From positions 4,429,200-4,493,199 of the forward strand of contig NC_064552.1 of the NCBI RefSeq assembly GCF_023856365.1: a stretch of DNA of 64,000 nt, in the 5' to 3' direction. Shown piece by piece: positions 13,885 through 25,200 of this stretch. The notes beneath the pieces were generated by a model. The model searched no databases. It was not told where the DNA came from and saw only the letters and a list, made by a program, of their open reading frames with translations. The stretch's first letter is position 1. The number at the start of each line of letters is the position of its first letter. The position numbers and the translations under genes are program-made. The stretch is from Brienomyrus brachyistius. Lineage: Eukaryota > Chordata > Actinopteri > Osteoglossiformes > Mormyridae.

Positions 13885-16800
13885 TTTAGTTTAAGCGCCT
13901 ACATCACTGGTATCGTCCATGAAGCGTTGAGCTCGTTCCAGCAGTTTCAAACAGGACCTGAAATTGCTACCATGCTATCACAGTTAGCATCATGGAGGAC
14001 TCTTTTAAGGCCCCCCCTCTCGTAATGGGCGGGGGTCAGGTCAACCTATTTGGGGCCAATTGTAGATTCCCCCCCCCTCACACACACACACCCAGGGTAG
14101 CACAGAGAGTAATCAGATCTCACTAAAGCAACAGAAAACAGCAAAACTATTCAGAAACAATCCAGTCTAGATGCAGAGACCCGTTAGATCTGCGTGGCGA
14201 TAACTGACAGTCAATGTACAGTCAATGGAGTAAAACAGAGTAAAATGAATGCACTCTGTCAGAAAGCAGTTTACTCTTTTCAAACACATTTCAGTAACGT
14301 TTTAATTTAACGCATAGCAGCAAAAATAGGATTTCACTGAAATGCTCCACTAACAATATATAGCTTATTCCAAACATCATTTGACACTATTCTGGGGTAA
14401 AAACCCATAGTTTAGCTTAACAGCACTGACATTCCGTATTGATGGTATCTGAGCTACTACATTATAAAATCCAGAATAACTAAGAAGTGAAAATAAATGG
14501 CCTCCTGTTCTAGAGAAGGGCTGACGTTCAGGTCTCTGGTTTTTCATTTGTATGGTTAGTCGTAAGTCTGAGGATTCACTGTTGTGCCTTGTCCCATTTC
14601 CCAGAATGCCGAGTGGCCAGAGAAACATGCATTATGGCTTGAGATCTTCGGGGTGATTGGCTTTGTGATGCAAACATTGCCAGTCTGCTGTTTCTGAGAA
14701 TGTTGCCAGAGCTTTTAAATTGACCGTGAAGATTTAACTCTAATCACTCTGTGTCCTCTTTTTCAGAAAGAAAATTCTGTCCGCAAGACATGCTCCCAAA
14801 TGTGGCTTTGGGTCAATCCGTTTCCAATAGCATAGATAGCGACTCCTCGGTTCATTATACGTTTAAGGCAGCATTTGCCTTCTGACTTGATGAACTTAAG
14901 CGCATTCTGTACCTGTTTGCAGTTACATCTGGCCTGTAACGAATGTGTGGTGGCAGAAACTGCTAGAACGTAGTCTGGCCCGGTGCCTTTTCCTTAAATA
15001 CGCCACAGAGTCTCTCCCCTCGTTTCCAAAAACCAAATAAACCAAATTTTTGTGTTGGTGTTTATGCATCCAGTTCTTTTTTATTTATGTGGCAGAACCA
15101 CTGCCTTTCAAGGCTTTTTTTGGGTTTTCCAGGAACAGCAAAGAAAGCAAGTGACCAAAAAACCATGGTAAACAGGGAGCCGTGAATTTAAGTCCTTCTC
15201 AAATTCTTCCAACAAAAAGCGAGGGTGTGTGTCCTCATGTCCATGCAAAAGTGTCTATGGGCATTGTTAGTCAAGATCCCCCCTGGAGCAGCTATTTACT
15301 GACCACCAGAATGCCAGACGCTTTGCGGCATGCTCTGTCCTTAGACTGAAACCTGCCAATTAAACAGCAATACAGACGCAGACCTGCTGATGCATCCTTG
15401 AACACCGAAACACATATACATCCTTATTGGTCGCCCAGTGCCTTGCTGTGTGTGCAGCTTCAAAGTTTAAGCAATGGCTTCCGTCATTTTCTGCATGCAA
15501 CCAGCCATTCAGCAACCATGCTGCACTAGCGAGCCCTTAATGACCGAAACCTCCACTCAACTCTCCTCAAACTAAAACTAACAAAAGTGTGAAGCAAACA
15601 ATTCCTCAACGTCAAATGCTCCGTTCCTGTGCAATGGAGCGTATCCCCCCTTGGATGAAAAGAGAAATCAGGACCAAAAGCAAGAAGCAAATAAACAATG
15701 AAAAAATGAGAAATAAACAATGTCAAGCCGCAGAACCTGGGCCCGTGCGAAGGGGGCCGCTATGTGTTACGCTGCTATTCTCGTGGATGGTCTTAGTCCC
15801 ATAACAGCCTGCGGTCTCAGTCTCCTCTATGTCACCCACCACAGGGAGATCCACCCCGGCGTATTGTACCTGTCATTGTCCTTTTATAATGGTAACAGTT
15901 ATTGGTGGGTGGGGGGGGCTTGGCCCAGCAGATGGTGGAGTTGTGGGGTGTCTGTGTTTCCAGCTGCATGTATACCTCCCGCTGTCAGGTGACTGCAGGT
16001 TGCCACATCCATCAGCAGCTGGAGATGATACCAACAGGACACACAGCAAGTCACATGACCAACAGCTACATATGCAAAAAAGGAAAAAGAGGATATGTGG
16101 GGGTGGGTGGATTTTAGGACCAGATTAGAAGAGTCATTCCTAGGTAGGCAGCCACCTGGGGCCCCCGAAAACTAGGATATAACATAATGAGATCATTTAA
16201 ATGACAGCAACATGTCTGTTATTTGCATTTTAGCAATATTTTTCAGGATAGACAAAGTTGACCCCATCTAGGCTGTAAGGGACTATTCTACTTTATGCTA
16301 TCCAGCTTTGTTTTTACTTCTGACGTCTGCTGCTTGTTCACTGTCGAGCGAACTGGCACAGAGATACAAGGCTGTCATTACATCTCCCTTGCCTGATACT
16401 GTCTCGCTAGAGTGGTAGGCAACTTCTGCACAGACGTGGAGAGAACACAGCAAACGTATGCAAAAATTCAAGACTAACCCAAACAAAAGAGGGAATTATT
16501 AAACCTCTAAAATATGGCCGATCGATCCAATGCTGCGATACCCCCTCCCCCCACCATCAGCAAATCTTACTGACGGCATTCCCACCCCCACCCTTATCTG
16601 TGAGCTTTACTGCTGGCATCCCGCATTTTGACTGGAATATTATTGACATTCCATTGTTTTTAATCCTCTCTCGTTTCTCCTTCTGCTCCAAAAATATCTC
16701 CAATGGACCCCTTGGGCCCCCTACCCATGTCAGCCTGGGGCCCACAGGGAAGTTGGTTCCCCCCCAGTTCCTAGTCATTCCAATTGCAGTTATTGGGACA

Positions 16801-18978
16801 ATTAAATCTGATGTGAGGGATCAAAAGGGGTGAAGTATAATATATAAATCAAATATATATACAGTTATATATAACATATATTTCTGCATGTGTAGTAACT
16901 CTTGCTAGTATTGCAACCTGAATGCCATTTACATAGGTAGTGCTACACTTTCTGTTCATGATCATCTCTTTTTCCCTCATATGTCTTTTATTACCGCTGT
17001 AGTCCAGGGATTATGCTCATACAGCATGTAGCCGGTGTGTATTTTCCCATTGAAGGAAGGAAAGACTATACTGAGATGTATGTTCTGGATGTATTTTGAA
17101 TGGAAGACTTTATAAGGGACTTTTCTCCGGAGGGTTCATATCTTGCCTTCATTTAGACAAATACGAAGGAATAAGGGAAAATAATGACTGTATACTTTGG
17201 GCCAAGCTAGACCCACTGAGACTAAGAACTGAATTTAGTGTCTTGGGTAATAAAATGTTCATTGAATGCTAGGTGGCCACTGTGTTTTTTTTTTGTAAAG
17301 GTTTTTAATGACGACAAACTCATTACCTGTGCAAACTGAAAAGAATGAAGAATGGAGAAAAGAATCCCGAGAACTCTGCCTTATTATTTATTATCCAGCC
17401 CATCACATTTTAATTGGTCACCTGACCAGTTAGTCCTTCGCATAATTCTGGCCGATTCGCCCAAGGCGCAATTGCGTCAAATTTCTCACGGTGTATTGAT
17501 CTATTTTTGTTTTTTACCATTGATGGATTGTCTTCACATCACACCAGTTCTCGCAGACATTTGTCATTCTTTAAGCAAATGTCAGGTGCTCTGATGCATA
17601 GCACTTTTCCTGAAGATAATTGTGTAGGAATGAGGTGTTTCTGAAGACTGGAGTCAAACTGCAGTTCACCAAAATCCACACTCAATCCCCAACTTCTATT
17701 TAGGCCTTAATAAATCTCACGCTGCACTCCAAAATGCTCAGAGCCACTAACTCTCTACCGAATTATTGGTCCACTTCTGCACTATGACTTAAAAAAACCT
17801 AAGAGGGCATGAATATCTGCCCCAGAAACTGCTTTGCTTGATTAATTGGTTTCAACAGCTTAGCTTGTTCCTGTCAGAAACGGTCATTTGCAAAGCTTGA
17901 CTGTGATAGTATTTCTGACGTCCAGGTGAACTTTGAGTTGACTTCTTGCCGCCGGATATTGGGTTTCGCTTTGCACGTAGGGTCTCGTTTTCGCCTGCTG
18001 GGAAACCCGCTGCGGTGGAACCCTGGAACGAAACGTGAGACAGCGGGACACGGAGCAAATGACTACCGAAAGAAGCGCAGAGGTGAAGTTGCCGGCCGAT
18101 GCGATCCGGATGGGCATGCTCCGGCGACTCTGACGGTAATGGTTCCCAACGTGAAAAGCTGCGCTTTCTGGGAAACCTGTTTCCCATTACCGCTTTGCGT
18201 TAAACTGCTCAGACACAAACGTATCAGTGCGGATTATGCCGTCAGGATGAATCACACCAGGAAAGTGCTGTCCGTTCTTGTAGCATTACTTCATTCAGGT
18301 GATCCATGCTGGACACTGCCAGGAAAATCCCTTGATTGTTTCCTCAGGCACTTCAAAAGTACCAAGATGGTGTAAATCTAAGCATAGTTTTATAAATGGT
18401 GTGTTTTGAGAGGCATTGCAGCTTTTCAGCAGCACCTGAGGGGAGTGGTCACCGACTACAGGAAAGGGAAACCCACGATTCTTGGGTCTCAGTGCAGCAC
18501 AACGTTTTGCCTGTAGCTGTAGTATCTTTGAATATATTGTCATTAATAATGAAAATTGCCGATTATTAATGGCAACACTTTTGCAACAGGACAACTAAAC
18601 TGCCTTCTTGTCAAATCCACTTCCGAAGGTCTTAACTCTTAACATCCTATTTTGCCTCCATACTTGTTCCACTGGGTTTGTCAGGGTGAATTATAGCAGA
18701 ACTGTTCCATCTTTCTCATTTATACGACTGGTGTTGCTGCTGTACATCCTCTATGTGCCTCGGGAGGACAGGACAGCACCTTAAAGCACGGCTGCTCCTC
18801 CACCACTGCTCGCAAGTGACAGAAACCCAAAAATCCACCCTAGACTTTCCATTTTTTCCAGAGAGACAGTTAAGATTTATGAGGCTAGAAAATACAACAG
18901 AAGCACTGTGAAGAGTTCAGGGGACCTGAATAGTTTTCTTTGTCTGACTGTATCAGTGCTTGAAGTAGGGAAAGACAG
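13885..18978. other. Intergenic, no gene seen
   Basis: The longest frame (17926-18375, 149 codons) has no recognisable domain or exon signals. Part of 16540-16760 carries GGGCCC-rich text that may be old repeat. Confidence 0.5.
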
Positions 18979-19765
18979 GTGCCGGTTCCCCCCCCCCCTG
19001 TTATTCGGTACCAGGTGCCGGTTCTCCCCCCTGTTATTCGGTACCAGGTGCCGGTTCTCCCCCTTGTTATTCGGTACCAGGTGCCGGTTCTCCCCCCCCC
19101 TGTTATTCGGTACCAGGTGCCGGTTCTCCCCCCTGTTATTCGGTACCAGGTGCCGGTTCTCCCCCCCCCCCTGTTATTCGGTACCAGGTTCCGGTTCTCC
19201 CCCCTGTTATTCGGTACCAGGTGCCGGTTCTCCCCCTTGTTATTCGGTACCAGGTGCCGGTTCTCCCCCCTGTTATTCGTACCAGGTGCCGGTTCCCCCC
19301 CCCTGTTATTCGGTACCAGGTGCCGGTTCCCCCCCCTGTTATTCGGTACCAGGTGCCGGTTCCCCCCCCCTTGTTATTCGGTACCAGGTGCCGGTTTCCC
19401 CCCCCCTTGTTATTCGGTACCAGGTGCCGGTTTCCCCCCCCCTTGTTATTCGGTACCAGGTGCCGGTTCTCCCCCTTGTTATTCGGTACCAGGTGCCGGT
19501 TCTCCCCCCTGTTATTCGTACCAGGTGCCGGTTCCCCCCCCCTGTTATTCGGTACCAGGTGCCGGTTCTCCCCCTTGTTATTCGGTACCAGGTGCCAGTT
19601 CCCCCCCCGTTATTCGGTACCAGGTGCCGGTTCCCCCCCCTTGTTATTCGGTACCAGGTGCCGGTTCCCCCCCCCTTGTTATTCGGTACCAGGTGCCGGT
19701 TCTCCCCCTTGTTATTCGGTACCAGGTGCCAGTTCCCCCCCCCCCCCCAGTTATTCGGTACCAGC
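18979..19765. repeat. 23-copy minisatellite, about 33-bp unit
   Basis: I count 23 tandem units of the form CCGGTTC, a C-run, then TGTTATTCGGTACCAGGTG. Units run 31-38 bp, and the length variation lies almost entirely in the C-run. Most carry a GGTACC palindrome. Two units (ending near 19283 and 19523) have lost one G and read TTCGTACC. The array is open in all three plus-strand frames because it lacks stops, giving long low-complexity reading frames that are not genes. Confidence 0.97.
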
Positions 19766-20194
19766 AGATAGGGAGGTGCCAGTGCTTTGATGAGAAATGA
19801 TGAGAAATTAGAACTATCACTGTTCTATGTATACATATCTATCCTTATATATTTGTTTTTTATTTACTTAATTGGCTTACATTTTGTTAACACTTAACAT
19901 TTAAATAGCTGGATATTTTTACTCTTATGCACATTGATTATTGCACCACTCTCCTTGGTTTAGGCTGCCAGTCAAGTTATCTTTAGTAAACCTTCTTTGG
20001 CAAAGGCCCTAAATTGCTAGTAAAATCATAGGTATAAAACTTTAAATAAATTTAAATAAATTTTAGTCCAAGGCCTTTAATTTCAATATTTGAAAGGATC
20101 TGTCGTTTTGTGTGAATCCTTTTGTCTTAGTGAGACATTCCTGCACACTATTCTACACGCGCATTTAAATAAGGAATACTTATTTAAAAAAAGA
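19766..20194. other. AT-rich spacer between the minisatellite and the cxcl12 3' end
   Basis: About 430 bp, AT-rich, without features. It would be the immediate downstream flank of the cxcl12 transcript. Confidence 0.5.
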
Positions 20195-20213
20195 CAAGAA
20201 GAGACTTTCAAAG

Positions 20214-20219
20214 TTTATT
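20214..20219 (-). terminator. Poly(A) signal AATAAA for cxcl12
   Basis: Plus-strand TTTATT reads AATAAA on the gene strand. It is placed where a 2-kb 3' UTR would end. An earlier AATAAA lies near 21148-21153 and could give a shorter UTR. Confidence 0.55.
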
Positions 20220-20988
20220 GGAAAATTACGTGAATTCAAACGATGTATTAATGCAAGTTTGTATACAAAGTGAAGTACAATTTATAAGCTAAATACAACA
20301 TCATAGATGCAATATACTTGTATAGGAAGCTGCCTCACAAAGTAAGAGGGTTTCTTCACATTGTGTGGGAAAACAGGGAGAAGAAAATGACTCACTGCAG
20401 TACAACCAATCAGTCTATAACGAGGCCAGAGTCTCTTGGATCTTAAACAACATTGGCAAAGGTAATAAATCCCCTAAAAGCCAAAAACGATGCCGTATCT
20501 CATGACAATTGCCATCCACAGACAGGCTTACCGGACAGACATATTAGGAAACGTTTTACATGTCTAACACGGTGTATTAAATTACTGCACATTGTTCAGT
20601 ACCCGTCTCCTTTAACTAATTCTTGCCCGACGTCCATAAATGACCTCCCCCAGCCACAATCCAGTCTTGCTTTTAGTCATTCACAATGTACACCTTCATA
20701 TGGGACAATAAGCCCACAGGTTTAAATCCGTCTAAGGCAACCGTCTTAATGTGGAAATTCCAAACGGAATGAGTCCTATTTGCCACGAAAACATTACAAA
20801 TAGTCGGGCTGTTTTCCAAATGTCTCCTCATTCATTACACCGCTGCACAAAGATCTACTCCGTCCTACTCATTGCTTGATGTTATTATTCTTAATTAACT
20901 TCCGAATTAAGAATGACGTCATTTTGATGGTTGATGTCAAAATCCAGGAACAGAAGGCATGCAAGTTTTTTTCTAATAAAAATTCAAT

Positions 20989-20996
20989 TAAATGCT
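20989..20996 (-). promoter_or_regulatory. Candidate miR-430a/b-type site (AGCAUUUA)
   Basis: The minus strand reads AGCATTTA, an 8-mer match to the AAAUGCU seed of miR-430a/b, in the distal 3' UTR. A weaker 6-mer GCACTT lies at 21398-21403 on the same strand. Motifs this short can occur by chance. Confidence 0.4.
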
Positions 20997-22065
20997 CGTT
21001 CACAATTAAGATTTAAGTAACATTAACACAGATCAATGTAAACAACCAACGTCTGCAAAAAGGTTTTGTAATACTGTTAAGTACAGTACATTCTTGGCAT
21101 AACCCTTCATATTGTACTGTCTGAAATGGAATTACAGTAAAATAATATTTATTAATAAAGGTTACGTGTTTCGTGCTAACTGCTTGGAAGTGAAACGACG
21201 GCGCGTCTGTCTGTCACGTCACCGCATCGCCAAATCGGCGTAATTGTACTGAAGTCATTCAGGATAAATCTCCCCACTGAACCTCACTATAAAAAGTGTT
21301 TCGCTGCTCATAAAAAACCCTTGGAAAAGGGGATCCCAGATGGTCATGCATCCGCTTGAGAAAAAAAAACAAATAGGATTTTGCATCGCGATTGTTAAAG
21401 TGCACAACAAAAGCTGGGTGTGGCACCTGTGAGCGATTACTGCCGCAAACCTCACACACCCCTTACAGGGACCCTAACAGCGATACACAGTCCTAATTAA
21501 CCACCCTGCCGTCTTGGGTGCTACCTGCAGCGTCTCTTAAAAGTCCTTCAGACTGGGGAGGGCGGGAAATGCAGACCTTCCCACAATTCTCGAGCGGTCT
21601 GAAGACGCACTGAAAAAAAACTTTAAATAAAGTCATGGCTTGTATAAGAATCCTCCAGTGTGAGTTGATTCCTTTGTGGCTTTTAATATTACATTAGCGA
21701 CATTAGCGGTGCATCAGCGACAACAGGAATGTCTGATTGCACAACGTCATTCGGGTGTAAAACAGGGCTCCCTTGTTCCACAGGTTCATCTATGCAATTG
21801 TTGAGCACTTAAAAGCACTTAAATCCCCTGACCATGCAACAAAGACGCTGGTGCAAGGCTATTGGCTGTGGAAAAAACAAAGCTACACTGAATAGCCCAT
21901 TCCTGCTTTTCAGTAAAAAATATATATTTCTTATATACATCAGACGGACGACACGGACACTCGGACACACATATATAATTGCACTTTGCGCTAAAGGAAA
22001 AGTGTCTGCAGGGGGCGGTGGTGAGCCACAGTCTGGCTCGATGCTGCATGAACGTAACTGGTGAG

Positions 22066-22073
22066 TAAGTGCT
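22066..22073 (-). promoter_or_regulatory. Candidate miR-430c-type site (AGCACUUA)
   Basis: The minus strand reads AGCACTTA about 100 nt after the cxcl12 stop. This is an 8-mer match, including the A opposite position 1, to the AAGUGCU seed of the miR-430c/302 class. Zebrafish sdf1a is a known miR-430 target, so the location is credible. Function here is inferred. Confidence 0.6.
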
Positions 22074-22175
22074 GGCTTGGCAAGCAGTCCCGGGAGGTAA
22101 CGAGTGTTGTGTATTTGTGTGGCAGGCTGTGGGGGTGGGGGGGGTGGGGGGGCACAGAGCGGTCCCGCAGTGTCC

Positions 22176-22206
22176 CTAAGTGGATCGTCGTCTGGTCTTC
22201 TTCACC
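22176..22206 (-). CDS. cxcl12: cxcl12 coding exon 4: basic C-terminal tail
   Basis: The acceptor sits in a strong polypyrimidine tract (CTCTCCCCCCCAACAG, AG at 22207-22208). The first base completes Lys90, and the frame then reads VKKTRRRST and stops at TAG (22176-22178). The short, strongly basic tail resembles the extra tail of longer CXCL12 isoforms, which increases binding to heparan sulphate. The exon is recognised from the phase-2 join, acceptor quality, position before a long UTR and the basic composition; there is no cDNA proof. Confidence 0.85.
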
Positions 22207-25200
22207 CTGTTGGGGGGGAGAGAAGAGGTTGAGCGGTAAAGGAATAAGCACAGCTGGACACCGTCGTACCATGACATCCATGACAGTTTCTGCTGAATAG
22301 CTGGCCTCCTTAGGGTTGGGGACATTACTAGCAGTAAAATACATTTCCAGCTAGATTCTGCTAGTCTTCAACACGTATCCCAGCCCGTCCCTCCCACCAG
22401 AACCAGGAGGTGCATCGCGAGCTCTCCGTAAGCTCTTCTCGTCTGCGTGTGAGAGGAACACTGCTGAGCTCCTTTGGACCTGCACCAGCATCTGGTTCCT
22501 GACGTGCTTCCCAATGCAATTAACGCTCATTAACCACCTCGTTCATTTGAGGAAGTTACACAGAGCCACTGGGAGGAGTAGGGGGGGGGGAGTTTATGTT
22601 TCTCTGGGACGCTGTAAAGTCATCCTGCAGTGACTGTGGTTTCACAGCTCAACGGGAGGAGCCTGCAACATCCTGAAGGAAAGACCACATCAACATACAT
22701 AGACCCTCCACTTATCTCTGTTTAATTAACCGCATCGTTAATTAAGATACGCTGGGAGAATCCTGTGACGTTACGGGCGCCATGTGATCTTTGGTCGCAG
22801 ACATAAAAGGGCCTGATTCCACTAAGGGCCAGTGCGCCGAGGTGATGGCCTCATCATCCAGCTTCGATCGGTCCTACGAGTCACAGCTGGAACGGTTTTA
22901 AGAGTCACAGCGTAATCACGGCTGTCGAGGGACCTCATGGCCAGACATGCCCCAGATCTCCAAGGACGCGGTCACCAGGCAGACCGTTAGCTTAAACACG
23001 CCGCAAACGACTCTCCAGTTGGAGAGTCGGCTTTGATTGCTCTGATTTCTAAAGAGCGACGTCATCCCCCCCCCCCCCCCCCCACCCCCAAGACGTGCCA
23101 GCATGTGGGGAGGGGAACTGTTAGCATAACTTCCCACACAATGGGACCGTAATGGGGGGCGGAGACATTCATAGACATTCATCTGTCTTCGTACAAAACC
23201 GTTACACTTCGTAAACGCCCGTGTGCACGGCCATTATCGGTGGGACCTGACGTGCTTTTGGGTCGTTTGCACGGTTAACAAGCTCAAAGACGGCCTATTC
23301 TCGGGGGAGGGGGGGCGTAGAAATGCTCGTTATTGGGGCCCTTGTATGTCTAAGGGCCTTGGTCCATTTGCGTGGTGATACAGACAGCAGGTACAGCACA
23401 GAGCTGATGTGATAACAGCAAAGGATCATGGGGTTTCCGATGCTAAGACTGCAGCAAAGACATTACATTTCCCAACCCGGTCCGCGGGAACCCCCAGACA
23501 GTCCACGTTTTTGCTCCCTCCCAGCTCCTAGCCAATGAAGAACATCGAATACCTGGTACAGGTGTGTTGGGAGCTGGGAGAGAGCAAAAATGTGGGCTAG
23601 AGCACGAGGCACTACGGATACTAACGCTAAATATTAAAGCATCTTTTGTCATGCAGGTGAGAAACGCAGAAAAGGAAATACCGGGGTCAGTCATTAACCC
23701 GTTTTCCTGCGGCTGTTTTCCATGAAAATTTAGTGTTCTGGGGACAAATCACGAAGGGGGCAAAGCGTTGGACCCATGTACCGCCATGGAGGGGAGGACT
23801 TCCATGGGGCAATGGGTGCCACACGAAAACGGGCGTATTTCATTCGGCGTTTCCCACAGTTACCCGCTGCTGCTCTTACTTGTATCGAACGGTTTCGCCT
23901 TACTTGTTCAGGGCATTCTTTAAGTACTGCTGTAGCCATTTAGTCTCAGGGTTAATGCAGACCTCTTTGTTGTTCTTCAGCTTGGCGCTGCATAGGGGAA
24001 CCAGCAGGGAGAGAGAAGGACACGGATTATTTTCAGCATTCAAACAGCGGTGGAGCCCCTCCACCAACCCCCCCCCCCCCTCCCAACCTGCACATTTACC
24101 TCTGCTGTACAGCCCTTGTCCCTGCACACCGAGACCCTAAGACACACAAAGACCTGGGAGATTCTTATCTTCACTGATAAACCTGCCTGGTCTTTGACTC
24201 AGTCTGACCCACACATATTCAGTGTCGCCCTGTGAATCCAGTGACCGAAGCAGGGAGCCACGTTTAAACGAGAGAAAAGGAGGGGAAAAGAAATGTTTCT
24301 TTATGTCGATTATCCCCTAATCCCCCGTCGGGATTCTGGAACATTTTTATGTTTATACTAAATGAAACGGAAACCGCACACCACTAAATATTGGACAGAC
24401 TGCCATAAAGCCCTGAATCCACAAGCTGCAGTAACGTTTCTGCGTTATAGTGGTTTGCATAACCCTCTTGTTTATGTCTAATATTCATTTGCTATTAGCG
24501 TCTTTCAATCTCTGTTTGGTTGCAGCTTTGAGGTCTAAAATTTATATTGCGGTTATGAAGAATGTCATTTTTCTAGAATAGACTGAATTAAAACAAACAT
24601 CCATCCGTCTTTTAGCTGTTTATTCTGCTCAGTGACGTACAGATAATCAACACCATTCGGCAAGTAACTGAGCATGAAAGAAATTCTGTTTTTATCAAAA
24701 GTAATGTTTCTGCCTCGCTCCGTGTTATTTATTCAGATATCATGCTGGATGTCTTACACTGAAATTAAGACCGACAATGTGATTTCTCTGAATAACTAAA
24801 CCGGTACGAAAATGAATTCCGCCCCGAGTTTCCATCTGTGGATTGTGAAACACTAAATAGAATTTGATTACCATACATGTATTTTCTTTATGAAGGTGTC
24901 CCGGAACAGATCTGTACACACCTCTGCGTGACATATGCAAGAAGCATGTGTGCAACCTCAAAAAATCTGGCCTTATAAAAGTAGCAGAAAAAAACCTAAG
25001 TGGAAATTGAAAAATGCAGCATTTTTAAAGTCAGTAGCGTGGGAGGTGGACTTCTTGGTCTACTTACAAACAGATGTGTGCAGGAACATCGCCAAAAAAC
25101 AAGCATCTTACATTTGGCCACTGGTGACCAGGAAAAGCGAACCTCACAGATTCTTAGCATTTGAACATACAAATTATTTCAAAGACGACAAGAGTTTCAA

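Larger units (their letters stand above)
20195..22175 (-). other. cxcl12: Putative 3' UTR of cxcl12
   Basis: About 2 kb separate the exon 4 stop codon from a canonical poly(A) signal at 20214-20219. The segment is AT-rich, lacks supported coding sequence and holds candidate miR-430-family sites. A long 3' UTR is usual for CXCL12. The end coordinate is an estimate placed about 20 nt past the signal. Confidence 0.7.

Noticed and set aside
17926..18375. 149-codon plus-strand frame
   Set aside because: Composition is ordinary, with no motif and no exon partner.
18979..19765. Possible CRISPR-like array
   Set aside because: There are no unique spacers. The whole unit repeats, varying only in C-run length, and the context is a vertebrate genome.
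18908..19800. Long plus-strand reading frames of up to 287 codons
   Set aside because: They arise only because the 33-bp minisatellite lacks stop codons. The product is a low-complexity repeat and shifts frame with each C-run.
21804..21821. Two AGCACTTA motifs on the plus strand in the cxcl12 3' UTR
   Set aside because: The transcript is minus strand, so these read TAAGTGCT in the mRNA and are not miR-430 targets.
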